64,000 nucleotides of DNA. It comes from Rhizobium mayense. GTDB taxonomy: Bacteria; Pseudomonadota; Alphaproteobacteria; Rhizobiales; Rhizobiaceae. The stretch's first letter is position 1. Each line of letters opens with the position of its first letter. The notes beneath the pieces are model-generated. The model made no database searches, was not told the DNA's origin, and was given only the letters and a program-made list of their open reading frames with translations. The translations under genes were made by a program, and so were the position numbers. This document shows, piece after piece, positions 25,379 through 34,371 of this stretch. The stretch lies in assembly GCF_030272705.1 (NCBI RefSeq), contig NZ_JARFYM010000024.1:96929-160928 (forward strand). The letters run 5' to 3'.

Positions 25379-26413
25379 ATGCGTCTAGCGGCTGTTTCAG
25401 CAATCTTTCTTGCTTCTCTGATCTTGTCGGCTTGCGTCGCCAGCCCCGGCCCGGAAGACGTCCCAGCCGGAGCACCGTCGCAGGAAACAACCAGTTCCAT
25501 CACCCGATCGAGTGGCCCCGTGCCCTCTGCTGACGTGGGCCACACCAGAGTCACTGTGCAGGTAAGCCAGCAACAGCAAGCATTGGTCTCGACAGGGCCG
25601 GAGCCGCAGGCATTCTTACCCACGGCCAAAAACGACGACATACCGATCCCGGCGGAAAAACCGGTCGCATTGCTCATGCCGGCCAACCCTATGGTCACGG
25701 CGGCTCCGCAAACACGCATGCAAATCTACAGCCGTCATTTCCGTGACGCCAAACCCATCAACTTCGGCAGTTCCTCACCGAAAAAGCTCGCTGTGCACGG
25801 CGTCGATGTTTCGCGCTGGCAGGGTGAGATCGATTGGGAGAAGTTGCAGGCGCAGGGCGCAAACTTCGTCTATTTGAAAGCGACCGACGGTGGCGATCAC
25901 CTAGATCCGATGTTCAACAAGAACTGGCGCCGGGCCAAAGAGGCCGGGCTGAAACGGGGGGCCTATCACTTCTTCTATTGGTGCCGAACCGCCGGCGAAC
26001 AGGCCGACTGGTTCATCCGCAATGTTCCAAGGGAGGCAGGCGCCCTCCCGCCGGTCATAGACGTCGAATGGAATGGCGACTCCAGTTGCAAGAGACGGCT
26101 TTCACGCGAGCATGTCCTGGAAAAAATGCAGGTTTTTATGGACAAGCTTGAGAGGTATTACGGCCAACGCCCGATCATCTATACCTCTCCGGATTTCTAC
26201 CGCGACAACTTGAAGGGCGAGTTCGCCGATTATCCCTTCTGGCTGCGCTCGGTCGCTGCGCACCCCTCCAAGGTCTATCCGGGACGCAAATGGCTCTTCT
26301 GGCAATATTCCGGTTCCGGCCTCTCGCATGGCGTCGAAGGGCGGATCGACCTCAATGCTTTCCATGGCAGCGAGGAAGAGTGGCACAACTGGCTGGCGTC
26401 GCGTTCGAATTGA
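25379..26413 (+). CDS. GH25 lysozyme-type lipoprotein
   Basis: A 344-residue muramidase of glycoside hydrolase family 25, which cleaves the MurNAc-GlcNAc bond of peptidoglycan. The N-terminus is a lipoprotein signal (MRLAAVSAIFLASLILSAC, lipid Cys at 19). A low-complexity linker precedes the catalytic domain (about 140-340), with VHGVDVSRWQGEIDW, FVYLKATDGGD, GAYHFFYW, PVIDVEWNG (acidic catalytic residues) and WLFWQYSGSG. The frame is open to 25316, but starting at 25379 gives a proper lipobox. It is probably anchored in the outer membrane facing the periplasm, for cell-wall remodelling. It stands alone. Confidence 0.85.
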   Translation: MRLAAVSAIFLASLILSACVASPGPEDVPAGAPSQETTSSITRSSGPVPSADVGHTRVTVQVSQQQQALVSTGPEPQAFLPTAKNDDIPIPAEKPVALLMPANPMVTAAPQTRMQIYSRHFRDAKPINFGSSSPKKLAVHGVDVSRWQGEIDWEKLQAQGANFVYLKATDGGDHLDPMFNKNWRRAKEAGLKRGAYHFFYWCRTAGEQADWFIRNVPREAGALPPVIDVEWNGDSSCKRRLSREHVLEKMQVFMDKLERYYGQRPIIYTSPDFYRDNLKGEFADYPFWLRSVAAHPSKVYPGRKWLFWQYSGSGLSHGVEGRIDLNAFHGSEEEWHNWLASRSN

Positions 26414-26622
26414 GCCGACGGATACGCCGAGGTCGCCTCACTTCCAGAAGAACCAACAGGCCAACCTACTAGCTTATACCGGAACGGCTCAGGACTGTTG
26501 GGCTGGATTTCTGCCAGCCGAGGTGCCATCATCCGTACCAAGCCTGTCCCTTGATGCCTTGCCGCATGCATGTGCCGGTTATTTGTGTCTGGGATCGTTG
26601 GACGCTATTGGGATCGCTCGCC

Positions 26623-28203
26623 ATGTGGAACGAATCTTTCATCAGGATGAACGAGATTTCGCGCCGGACACTGCTAGCAGGCTCGCTTGCGTCCACGGCC
26701 GTGTGGATGATGCCGCCTTCCTTCGCCGCGGCTGAGGATGGCGACGTTTCCGAGTCTGCCAAAGCCGCGCATGACGCCGTCGAGGCGGTCCGCGAGGCGA
26801 TCCTGCGAATCTCACGCGAGGTCTGGAAGACCCCGGAGCTTTCGCTACACGAGGAGAAGTCGTCGGAGATCCATCTTCGAGAATTGCGGGAGGCCGGCTT
26901 CAAGATCGTCAGCACCGGGACCTCCGGCATACCTACGGCGTTCGTGGCCGAATGGACGCAGGGCGAAAGCGGACCGAAGATCGGCTTCCTGCCGGAATAC
27001 GACGCACTTCCGGACCTCGGCAATGCTGCCGAGTCGCGCCAGACGCCCGGCCCCACAGGTGTCGAGGTCGGTCATGGGTGCGGCCACAACATGTTGGGCG
27101 CGGGCTGCACCGGCGCGGCGTTCGCGTTGAAGAAGATGATGATCGACAAAAATGTGCCGGGAACCATCCGGGTCTATGGCTGCGCGGCAGAGGAAACCGA
27201 GGGTGCCAAGGTCTATATGGCCCGCGACGGGCTGTTCAGTGACCTCGACGCCTGCCTCGCCTGGCATCCGGGACCGATGAACGCCACAGGCCTGCTCAGG
27301 AGCGCGGCCGCCAACATACTGCGGATACGTTACATCGGCCAGACCGCTCATGCCGGCGTCGACCCTTGGGAAGGCCGCAGCGCGCTGAAGGGGGCCGAAC
27401 TTTTCGGCATTGGCATCCAGTTCATGCGCGAGCATATGAAGCCGACTACGCGTCTGCACTACATCTATACGGATAGTGGCACCGCGGCGAATGTCATCCC
27501 CGCCTCCGCCGAGATTATCATGGTGATTCGCGATCAGGATCGGGAAGACGTCAATAGCGTCACGGAATGGGTCAAGGATGTCGCCAGCGGCGCGGCCACC
27601 TCGACGCAGACCCACGTCGAAATTGATCATTTCTTCGGGATGTACGATCTGCTGCCGAACGAAACGCTGGTGAACCAGATCCACGCCCATATGACGAAGC
27701 TCCCCATGGAGTGGACGGAGGAGGAGCAGGGATTCGCCAAGGCCTTTCAGCGCGAAATGCAGCTGCCGGAAGCCGGCCTCATGCCCGTCATCATGCCACT
27801 GCTGCCCGAAATCACCACTGGCGGCAGCACCGATGTCGGCGACGTGAGCTTCAACACGCCTACCGGCCTTTTCGCCATAGCAACCATGCCGATCGGCGTT
27901 GGCCTGCATACCTGGCCGGTGACAGCCTGCGGCGGTATGAGCATCGGCGACAAGGGGTCGATCTATTCGGCAATCATAATGGCCGGCGTCGGTTACGACC
28001 TGATGACCAGCGCCGAACTGCGCGCTGCCGCCCGTGCCGATTTCGACCGCCGCAAGGCCGGCCGGAAATATGTGTCGCCGCTGGCAGAAACGAGGCTGCG
28101 TCCCGATGGAATACCGCAGCATCTGCTCATGCGTGATGGAAGCCAGGAACTCGGCGTCGAGTTTGTGGAGGAGGCAGTCGACTCGAAGACGCCCATGCCG
28201 TAA
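26623..28203 (+). CDS. M20D amidohydrolase, AbgB-like, Tat-exported
   Basis: A 526-residue zinc peptidase/amidohydrolase resembling AbgB, which splits p-aminobenzoyl-glutamate. After a Tat signal (ISRRTLLAGSLASTAVW) it shows GFLPEYDALPDLG near residue 120, the metal-binding VGHGCGHNMLGAG near 150, EETEGAKVYM near 190 and the dimerisation domain with AHAGVDPWEGRSAL near 245. The terminal half includes GVGLHTWPVTACGG. The ATG at 26623 has GGGA nine bases upstream, and 26647 is an alternative. A Tat signal on this normally cytoplasmic family is unusual. It is followed, after a 328-base gap, by an MFS transporter. Confidence 0.87.
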   Translation: MWNESFIRMNEISRRTLLAGSLASTAVWMMPPSFAAAEDGDVSESAKAAHDAVEAVREAILRISREVWKTPELSLHEEKSSEIHLRELREAGFKIVSTGTSGIPTAFVAEWTQGESGPKIGFLPEYDALPDLGNAAESRQTPGPTGVEVGHGCGHNMLGAGCTGAAFALKKMMIDKNVPGTIRVYGCAAEETEGAKVYMARDGLFSDLDACLAWHPGPMNATGLLRSAAANILRIRYIGQTAHAGVDPWEGRSALKGAELFGIGIQFMREHMKPTTRLHYIYTDSGTAANVIPASAEIIMVIRDQDREDVNSVTEWVKDVASGAATSTQTHVEIDHFFGMYDLLPNETLVNQIHAHMTKLPMEWTEEEQGFAKAFQREMQLPEAGLMPVIMPLLPEITTGGSTDVGDVSFNTPTGLFAIATMPIGVGLHTWPVTACGGMSIGDKGSIYSAIIMAGVGYDLMTSAELRAAARADFDRRKAGRKYVSPLAETRLRPDGIPQHLLMRDGSQELGVEFVEEAVDSKTPMP

Positions 28204-28531
28204 GGCTGCTCGCAAAACGTTCGGATCGAAACCTTGCTTCAATCTACCGTAGTAGATACTCTCGGCAATGCCCCCGCAATGGCAAAGAGCAGCAATACCC
28301 TCCTCGCCGCGCAGGCCCTCCGGCACATTCGGATTTTGTCTTCGGCGGAGTGATAGTTGCGCGTCGCACACCGTATGTCTTCGGTGACCTGTTCGGCCAC
28401 TGGTTTCTGCAGTCCGGATTTCTGTCTAAACATATTGCCACACTCTCCCGCCGCCACATCTAGAAAGCGAAATAATCAGCTCGCTCATCTTCGAGTGCTG
28501 AGGAATCGAATAACATTTTAGGAGAACCGCC
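28204..28531. other. Non-coding stretch before the MFS gene
   Basis: About 330 bases with only weak short frames, two of them on the minus strand that lack family resemblance. The last 15 bases hold an AGGAG ribosome site for the MFS gene. No convincing hairpin, repeat or RNA gene was seen. Confidence 0.5.
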
Positions 28532-29848
28532 ATGGTCGACGAAAAACAGCTCATCTCGAAAATCACCTGGCGCCTGATGCCCTTCTTAGGGCTTCTATAC
28601 CTGGTAGCCTACATCGACCGTCAGAATGTCAGCTTCGCCAAGCTGCAGATGGTCGATGCGCTCGGGATGAGCGAATATGCCTATGGCCTCGGCGCGTCCC
28701 TCTTTTTCATCGGCTACTTCATCTTTGAAGTGCCGAGCAATCTGATGCTGGAGAGATTTGGCGCCAGCAAATGGTTCGCCAGAATTCTCGTATCCTGGGG
28801 CATTGTGACGACACTCCTCGCCTATACGCAGAATGCGACGATGTTCTACATCCTGCGCTTCCTGCTCGGCGCTTGCGAGGCGGGCTTCTTCCCCGGCGTT
28901 CTCTACCTTCTCACGCTCTGGTTCCCGTCGGCCTATCGTGGGACGATGGTCGGGCTGTTCATGATCTTCAGCGCGTTTGCCAACGCCGTCGGCGCGCCGC
29001 TCGGCGGCACCCTGCTCGATCTCGACGGGCTCTACAATACTTCCGGCTGGCAATGGGTGTTCCTCGCAACGGGCATTCCAGCCATCATCTTGGGCATTGT
29101 GACACTGTTCTATCTATCGGACCGACCGGCGCAGGCGCATTTCCTCTCGGACGAGGAGAAGCGCTGGCTGCAGGACAGGCTCACCTCCGAAAATGCGGGC
29201 ATGGAAAAAAATGCCGATAACGGTTTCAAGGCGCTCGTCGACCCGCGCGTGCTGCTGATGGCGCTCTGCTATGTCGCCTTTCCGCTCTCGGCCTATGGCC
29301 TGAGCTACTGGCTGCCGACGATCGTGAAAAGTTTCGGCGTCGGCAATACCGAGAACGGTTTTCTCAATATCATTCCCTGGGTGCTGGTCGCGATCTCCCT
29401 CTACGTCGTTCCAGCCATGGCGAAAAACGCGAAATCCAAGACGGCCTATATCGTCATCCCGGCTTTTGTCGGCGCGATAGCTCTGCTGCTTTCCGCGCTG
29501 ATCCCGGACCACACGCTGCAGTTCGCGTTCCTGTGCATCGCTGCTGCCGGTATCTTTGCCGGTCAGCCGGTCTTCTGGAGCCTGCCCTCGCGATTCCTTA
29601 AGGGTGCCGGCGCCGCAGCAGGCCTCGCAGCGATCAACTCCGTTGGCAACCTCGGCGGCTTCGTCGCCCAGAACGTCGTGCCATGGATCAAAGATGCAAC
29701 TGGAAGCACGATCGCACCGATGTTCTTCCTGGCCGCATGCCTGGCCATCGGCGGCCTGCTCGTATTCGTCGTGGAACAGCAGATATCGCGCCGGGAACGG
29801 ATCGTCAGGGAAACTCAGGTTGGAGCCGCGGCATCCCCGAAAATCTGA
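28532..29848 (+). CDS. MFS transporter, anion:cation symporter (ACS) type
   Basis: A 438-residue permease with 12 predicted transmembrane helices, of the phthalate/tartrate/4-hydroxyphenylacetate branch. It has YIDRQNVSFAKLQMVDALGMSEYAYGL near residue 25-50 (shown in the family as the ACS signature start), FEVPSNLMLERFGA near 70 and the loop sequence LLGACEAGFFPGVLYLLTLWFP near 110. The ATG follows an AGGAG site. Such carriers import organic acids by proton symport. It shares direction with the M20 hydrolase but is 328 bases away, so the link is uncertain. Confidence 0.9.
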   Translation: MVDEKQLISKITWRLMPFLGLLYLVAYIDRQNVSFAKLQMVDALGMSEYAYGLGASLFFIGYFIFEVPSNLMLERFGASKWFARILVSWGIVTTLLAYTQNATMFYILRFLLGACEAGFFPGVLYLLTLWFPSAYRGTMVGLFMIFSAFANAVGAPLGGTLLDLDGLYNTSGWQWVFLATGIPAIILGIVTLFYLSDRPAQAHFLSDEEKRWLQDRLTSENAGMEKNADNGFKALVDPRVLLMALCYVAFPLSAYGLSYWLPTIVKSFGVGNTENGFLNIIPWVLVAISLYVVPAMAKNAKSKTAYIVIPAFVGAIALLLSALIPDHTLQFAFLCIAAAGIFAGQPVFWSLPSRFLKGAGAAAGLAAINSVGNLGGFVAQNVVPWIKDATGSTIAPMFFLAACLAIGGLLVFVVEQQISRRERIVRETQVGAAASPKI

Positions 29849-30148
29849 CTGGCCCACCATCTGCTATTTTGGCCGTCGGCGCGAAATCGTTCGGGCGGTC
29901 AGAATGCTCCATCAAAACCGCGTTATTTTGCGCGTGAAGGATCTTTTGTCTGCTTAAACTAGGTGGGCAGGCTTTCCGTACACTGAAGATGAACATGTCT
30001 TCGCCCTCCGCATTCGGGCTGGGCGAGTTTCATGTCGATTACACCAATCACATTCATCGACTGATTGATCGGTGACCTTGGCTCGGGATCTCCTCGACCC
30101 GGCCTGTTGGGCGCAGCGCCTCGATAGTTCGCGGCCGACAATCGCGGC
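29849..30148. other. Non-coding stretch before the enolase-superfamily operon
   Basis: About 300 bases between the MFS gene and the promoter of the next operon. Only short unsupported frames occur. No clear terminator with a T run was found after the MFS gene, although several GC-rich partial repeats are present. Confidence 0.45.
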
Positions 30149-30178
30149 TTGACAAACTATAAAATCCGATACGATATA
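30149..30178 (+). promoter_or_regulatory. Probable sigma-70-type promoter of the dehydratase/importer operon
   Basis: TTGACA at 30149-30154 is followed, after 18 bases, by GATATA at 30173-30178, within an AT-rich stretch that contrasts with the surroundings. The first gene starts 39 bases further on with a strong GGAGGAGG ribosome site. The spacer contains CCGATACGATAT, which may be part of an operator. The -35 box matches the consensus exactly; the -10 box is approximate. Confidence 0.5.
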
Positions 30179-30216
30179 TGAAAATATAAAGTGCGCGGGG
30201 CCGGAGGAGGCAACCT

Positions 30217-31404
30217 TTGCAAGAACTTGATGATATTAAGCGTGATATCGAAGCGTCCCCTGCCACGCAGGTGAAGCGTATCGAGCTATTCCTGTTTTCG
30301 TATCCCATGATCGGCGTCGACCGCGGCGGCATCGATATGCCGGGCGCAAAATCCTCACGCGCACGTTTGGCCGTTTCCATCGAGACTCGTGACGGCGGGA
30401 AAGGCGCCTATGTCGGTGGCCAGGCCAACGCCATGGCGCAGGCTTCAGCCTGCGCGCGCGCTATTTTGGGCATGGATTGCTTCGCACGAGAAAAGGCCTA
30501 CGAGCTGATCCGGCGGCAACTGCGCAAAGAGGATCGCATGGGCGCCGGCGTCATCGACGTGGCTCTCTGGGATCTCGCTGGACGCCGGCTCGGAACATCG
30601 GTGGCCAGCCTGCTCGGCGGCGGCAAGGATCGGGTCAAAGCCTATGCCAGCACCTGGTTTGGCGGCGACGGCGGCGGACTTGCGACCCCTGAAGCTTTCG
30701 CCGACTTCGCCGAAGCCTGTTACGAAAAAGGCTACCGCGGCTTCAAGATGCATGGCTGGACCGACGGCGGCTATGAGCGCGATGCCGCGACCGTGCGCGC
30801 CTTGGGCCGGCGCGTCGGCGGCCGCATGGCGCTGATGCATGACTCTGCCTGCCACTTCAAGACATTCGCCGATGCGCTCGCGGTCGGTCGCGCCTGCGAC
30901 GACGCCGGCTTCTACTGGTATGAAGACCCCTATAGCGATGGCGGGCTCGCGGCGCATTCGCATCGCCGCATGCGTGAATTGATCAAGACGCCGCTGCTGC
31001 TTGGCGAACACGTTCGCGGCCTGGAGTCGATCGCCAATCTGGTTCTTGCCGACGGCACGGATTTCGTCCGCGCAGACCCCGACTTCGACATGGGTATCAC
31101 CGGCACGATGAAGATTGCGCATTTTGCCGAGGCGCTCGGTCTCGATGTCGAGCTGCATGCGCCTGGCCCGGCACATCGCCATTGCATGTCGGCCATCCGC
31201 AACACGAATTTCTACGAACTTTCGATGGTCGGTCCTTCGGGCGCCGATTTCAATGCGCCTGTCTATACCTGCGGCTACAGCGACCATCTCGATGCCGTCG
31301 GTGAGGACGGCTGCTTCCCGGTTCCGACCGGTCCAGGCCTCGGCGTGGACTATGACTGGGATTTCATTCGGAGCAATGCCACGGCGCACGCCGTCATCGA
31401 ATAG
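30217..31404 (+). CDS. Mandelate racemase/muconate lactonizing-type enolase-superfamily protein (copy 1)
   Basis: A 395-residue enolase-superfamily enzyme, probably an acid-sugar dehydratase. The capping domain is at residues 18-130. The barrel has a K-x-H general base motif in GFKMHGW near 180, the metal ligands Asp in ALMHDSACH near 207, Glu in YWYEDPYSDGG near 237 and Glu in LLGEHVRG near 265. A C-terminal His follows in LDVELHAPGPAHRH near 310. The TTG start is supported by GGAGGAGG eight bases away. It is followed by a close paralogue and then a Dpp-type importer, suggesting import and dehydration of an aldonate or similar acid. The exact sugar is unknown. Confidence 0.88.
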   Translation: MQELDDIKRDIEASPATQVKRIELFLFSYPMIGVDRGGIDMPGAKSSRARLAVSIETRDGGKGAYVGGQANAMAQASACARAILGMDCFAREKAYELIRRQLRKEDRMGAGVIDVALWDLAGRRLGTSVASLLGGGKDRVKAYASTWFGGDGGGLATPEAFADFAEACYEKGYRGFKMHGWTDGGYERDAATVRALGRRVGGRMALMHDSACHFKTFADALAVGRACDDAGFYWYEDPYSDGGLAAHSHRRMRELIKTPLLLGEHVRGLESIANLVLADGTDFVRADPDFDMGITGTMKIAHFAEALGLDVELHAPGPAHRHCMSAIRNTNFYELSMVGPSGADFNAPVYTCGYSDHLDAVGEDGCFPVPTGPGLGVDYDWDFIRSNATAHAVIE

Positions 31405-31439
31405 GTCGTCAATCAAGCGAAAGGGAGATCGCTTCGGAG

Positions 31440-32618
31440 ATGGACCAAACATCCAGAGAACCAGGCGCTGCGATCAAGCGGATCGAGATATTTCTGTTCT
31501 CGCAGCCGGTGAAGAACGTTGCGTTCGACGTCAGCCCGAGTGGCATCGATATGCCAGGCGCCGAGAGCCAACGCACGCGCATCGCGGTGACGATCGAAAC
31601 AGCCGATGGCTCGCGCGGCGAATATAGCGGCGGGCGGTCCGATGCAGTTGGACAGACGCGATTCTGCGCCAAATGGATTTTGGGCGAAAACGCACTTGGC
31701 CGCGAACAGATCTATGAGCGGATCCGTCGCTTCCTGCGCAAGGAAGATCGGATTGGCGCCTGCCAGATCGACAACGCGCTCTGGGACCTGGCGGGCAAAC
31801 GGGCCAGTGCCTCCGTCAGCCAGTTGCTCGGCGGCTTTCGCACCCGGCTTCCGGCCTATGCCAGCACATGGTTCGGCGGCGATGGCGGTGGCTTGGCGAC
31901 GCCGGAGGCCTTCGCCGGGTTCGCCGAAGAGTGTTACGGCCTTGGCTATCGCGCCTTCAAGATGCACGGCTGGACCGACGGTTCGCCGGATCGCGATATC
32001 GCCGCGATCAGGTTGCTTGGCAAAACCGTCGGCGGTCGCATGGCGCTGATGCATGATTCCGCCTGCCATTTGAAGACCTTTGCCGATGCGCTTGCTGTCG
32101 GCCGCGCCTGCGACGAAGCGGGCTTCTTTTGGTATGAGGACCCTTACAGCGATGGCGGTCTGGCAGCGCATGCCCATCGCAGGCTGCGGGAGCTGATCAA
32201 GACGCCGATCTTGCTCGGCGAGCACGTTCGCGGACTTGAAGCCGTTGCCAATCTGGTGCTGGCGGATGGCACCGATTTCGTCCGCGCCGATCCGGACCTC
32301 GATATCGGCATTACCGGCACGATGAAGATCGCCCATTTTGCCGAGGCCCTTGGCCTTGACGTCGAACTGCACGGCAACGGGCCGGCCCATCGGCATTGCA
32401 TGGCGGCCATCCGCAACACGAACTTCTATGAACTTGCCATGGTTGGTCCGTCGCGCGGTCAGGCGACAGTGTCGATCTACCGGGATGGCTATTCGGACCT
32501 GCTGGACGATGTCGGTGCCGATGGATGCTTCGCCGTGCCCGACGGCCCGGGTCTCGGCGTCGAATATGATTGGGAAATGATCAAACGAAACACGCTCGAA
32601 CATTTCGTCATTGAGTGA
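31440..32618 (+). CDS. Mandelate racemase/muconate lactonizing-type enolase-superfamily protein (copy 2)
   Basis: A 392-residue tandem paralogue of the preceding gene, nearly identical over long barrel segments (AYASTWFGGDGGGLATPEAF, MALMHDSACH, YEDPYSDGGLAAH). The same K-x-H, Asp, Glu, Glu and His positions are kept, so both copies should be active. Differences are concentrated in the N-terminal capping loop (KNVAFDVSPSGIDMPGAESQ against YPMIGVDRGGIDMPGAKSS) and near the C-terminus (SRGQATVSIYRDGYS). These regions shape substrate choice in this superfamily. It starts 35 bases after copy 1 and precedes the binding-protein gene by 32 bases. Confidence 0.88.
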   Translation: MDQTSREPGAAIKRIEIFLFSQPVKNVAFDVSPSGIDMPGAESQRTRIAVTIETADGSRGEYSGGRSDAVGQTRFCAKWILGENALGREQIYERIRRFLRKEDRIGACQIDNALWDLAGKRASASVSQLLGGFRTRLPAYASTWFGGDGGGLATPEAFAGFAEECYGLGYRAFKMHGWTDGSPDRDIAAIRLLGKTVGGRMALMHDSACHLKTFADALAVGRACDEAGFFWYEDPYSDGGLAAHAHRRLRELIKTPILLGEHVRGLEAVANLVLADGTDFVRADPDLDIGITGTMKIAHFAEALGLDVELHGNGPAHRHCMAAIRNTNFYELAMVGPSRGQATVSIYRDGYSDLLDDVGADGCFAVPDGPGLGVEYDWEMIKRNTLEHFVIE

Positions 32619-32650
32619 CGTTCGCAATACCCGGAGGAGGAGGGACGAAC

Positions 32651-34300
32651 ATGACAAGAAGAACAAAGGCCGCGCGGCCGCCTGAGGCCGGCGCCAAGGG
32701 CGGCATCACCCGCCGCACCCTGTTGGCCAGTGTCGGCATCGCTGCCGCGATGGCCCATATGCCACGCGCTTTCGCCGCCGGCGATCCGAAGAGGATCAGC
32801 ATCCGCCTGGGATCGCGCGATATCGGCTCGGTCGATCCGGCCATGACCAAAACGGGCGACGATGAAACTGTCGCACTGCAGATTTTCAATTCGCTGGTTT
32901 CGCCCCCGCGCGGGACGCTCGACGTCGATTTGGACAAGTTGCAGCCGGTTCTGGCAAAAAGCTGGGATATCTCGCCGGATCGCAAGACCTGGACATTCCA
33001 CCTTCGCCCCGGCGTGAAGTGGCACAAGGGTTACGGCGAAGTCTCCGCAGAAGACGTCAAATTCTCGTTCGAACGCCAGATGGATCCAAAGCTCGGCGGC
33101 GTGCACGGAGCAAGCTTCAAATCGATCGACAGCATCGATATCGTCGATCCGTTGACCGTACGCTTCAATCTGAAGGCGACCGATCCATTCTTCCATGTCG
33201 AGGCGCTGATCCCCGGCTTCGGCCGGTTCATCGTGCCGAAGAAGGCTGTGGAAGAGCTGGGCGAAAAGTTCGGCTTCCAGCCGGTGGGCAGCGGTGCCTT
33301 CGAATTCTCCGAATATCGCCCGCAGGAGGCGATTATCCTGAAGGCGTTCGACGGTTACTTCGGCGGCCGCGCGCCGCTCGACGAGCTTGAGCTGCGCTAT
33401 ATCCCCGACAACAATGCCGCGACCATCGCCTTTATCGGCGGCGAGCTCGACGTCACAGGCGGCGATCGCGATCCGAAATGGGTCAAGAACATGCAGGCGC
33501 AGAATCCGGATGCCGTGATCAACACGCTGCTGCCGGGAAGCTTGCAGTTCATCTCTTTCAACATGACGGTCAAGCCCCTCGATAACCTCAAGGTCCGCCA
33601 GGCTCTGGCCTATGCCATCGACCGCAGCCAGTGGGCGAAGGCCTTCGGCGTTGTCCATGGCGATCTTCCAGCCATCGTTCCCGAGGAATTCTTCGGCGCC
33701 CTCAAGGCCTCCGACATCCCGGCGGAGCTGCGTTACGACTACAGCCCCGAGAAGGCCAAGGCCCTGCTGGCGGAGGCCGGCTATCCCAATGGCTTCTCGC
33801 TCGACGCAATCATCAGCGAGCGCGACGACTACAAGACCAATATGCTGATGGTACAGGACATGCTGCGCAAGATCGGCGTCAACCTGAACCTGCAGGTGCA
33901 GGATCACGCCAGCTACCAGGCCAATATCCGCCAGGATCGGGGCACGGTCGTCGAATTGTCGACCGCCATGGAACCGACGGCGCCGCAGGTTCTGAACGAA
34001 TTCCTGTCGAAGCAGGCGGCTGTCGGCAAACCCTCTTCGCTGCGCAACTTCTCCCATTACGGCGAAGTCGGCGGCAACATCGACGATCTGGTTGCCAAAG
34101 CAGTCGCGGAAGCGGATGCCGCCAAGCAGCTCGAATACCTCAAGCAGGCGCAATTGCAGGTGTTGAAGGACGTTCCGCTCATCACGCTGCAGACGGCCCC
34201 GATCATTACCGCTTTCCAGGGGAAAATCGACCTCGGATACAAGCCGGTCAGCGGATACGGCCAATTCGAATATTCGACCGCCAAGCTCACCGATAGCTGA
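32651..34300 (+). CDS. ABC transporter substrate-binding protein, family 5 (Dpp/Opp type), Tat-type signal
   Basis: A 549-residue binding protein. Its N-terminus has a Tat-like signal (ITRRTLLASVGIAAAMAHMP, ending RAFAA). Hallmarks are SWDISPDRKTWTFHLRPGVKW near 115, EDVKFSFERQ near 140, PVGSGAFEFSEYRPQ near 220 and QALAYAIDRSQWAKA near 320. The ATG at 32651 follows a GGAGGAGGAGGG ribosome site, so the longer frame from 32615 is rejected. It is expressed with two enolase-superfamily enzymes upstream, implying an acid-sugar or related ligand rather than a peptide. Confidence 0.92.
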   Translation: MTRRTKAARPPEAGAKGGITRRTLLASVGIAAAMAHMPRAFAAGDPKRISIRLGSRDIGSVDPAMTKTGDDETVALQIFNSLVSPPRGTLDVDLDKLQPVLAKSWDISPDRKTWTFHLRPGVKWHKGYGEVSAEDVKFSFERQMDPKLGGVHGASFKSIDSIDIVDPLTVRFNLKATDPFFHVEALIPGFGRFIVPKKAVEELGEKFGFQPVGSGAFEFSEYRPQEAIILKAFDGYFGGRAPLDELELRYIPDNNAATIAFIGGELDVTGGDRDPKWVKNMQAQNPDAVINTLLPGSLQFISFNMTVKPLDNLKVRQALAYAIDRSQWAKAFGVVHGDLPAIVPEEFFGALKASDIPAELRYDYSPEKAKALLAEAGYPNGFSLDAIISERDDYKTNMLMVQDMLRKIGVNLNLQVQDHASYQANIRQDRGTVVELSTAMEPTAPQVLNEFLSKQAAVGKPSSLRNFSHYGEVGGNIDDLVAKAVAEADAAKQLEYLKQAQLQVLKDVPLITLQTAPIITAFQGKIDLGYKPVSGYGQFEYSTAKLTDS

Positions 34301-34310
34301 TTGTTTGACG

Positions 34311-34332
34311 GACCGGGCCGTCGCGCCCGGTC
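34311..34332 (+). terminator. Intercistronic hairpin after the binding-protein gene
   Basis: A perfect 8-bp stem (GACCGGGC at 34311-34318 with GCCCGGTC at 34325-34332) and a six-base loop lie in the 71-base gap between the binding-protein stop and the DppB-type start. Only two T follow, so partial termination or transcript protection is more likely than full termination. Confidence 0.65.
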
Positions 34333-34371
34333 TTAAGCACCAACCGGCATCACGCGTCGGAGGAACCAGAA

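Noticed and set aside
26845..28371. A 508-codon open frame on the minus strand
   Set aside because: It lies opposite the M20 amidohydrolase gene, has no recognisable family features and no ribosome site; it is a high-GC shadow frame.
32489..34264. A 591-codon open frame on the minus strand
   Set aside because: It lies opposite the second dehydratase and the binding-protein gene, both with clear family motifs; a shadow frame.
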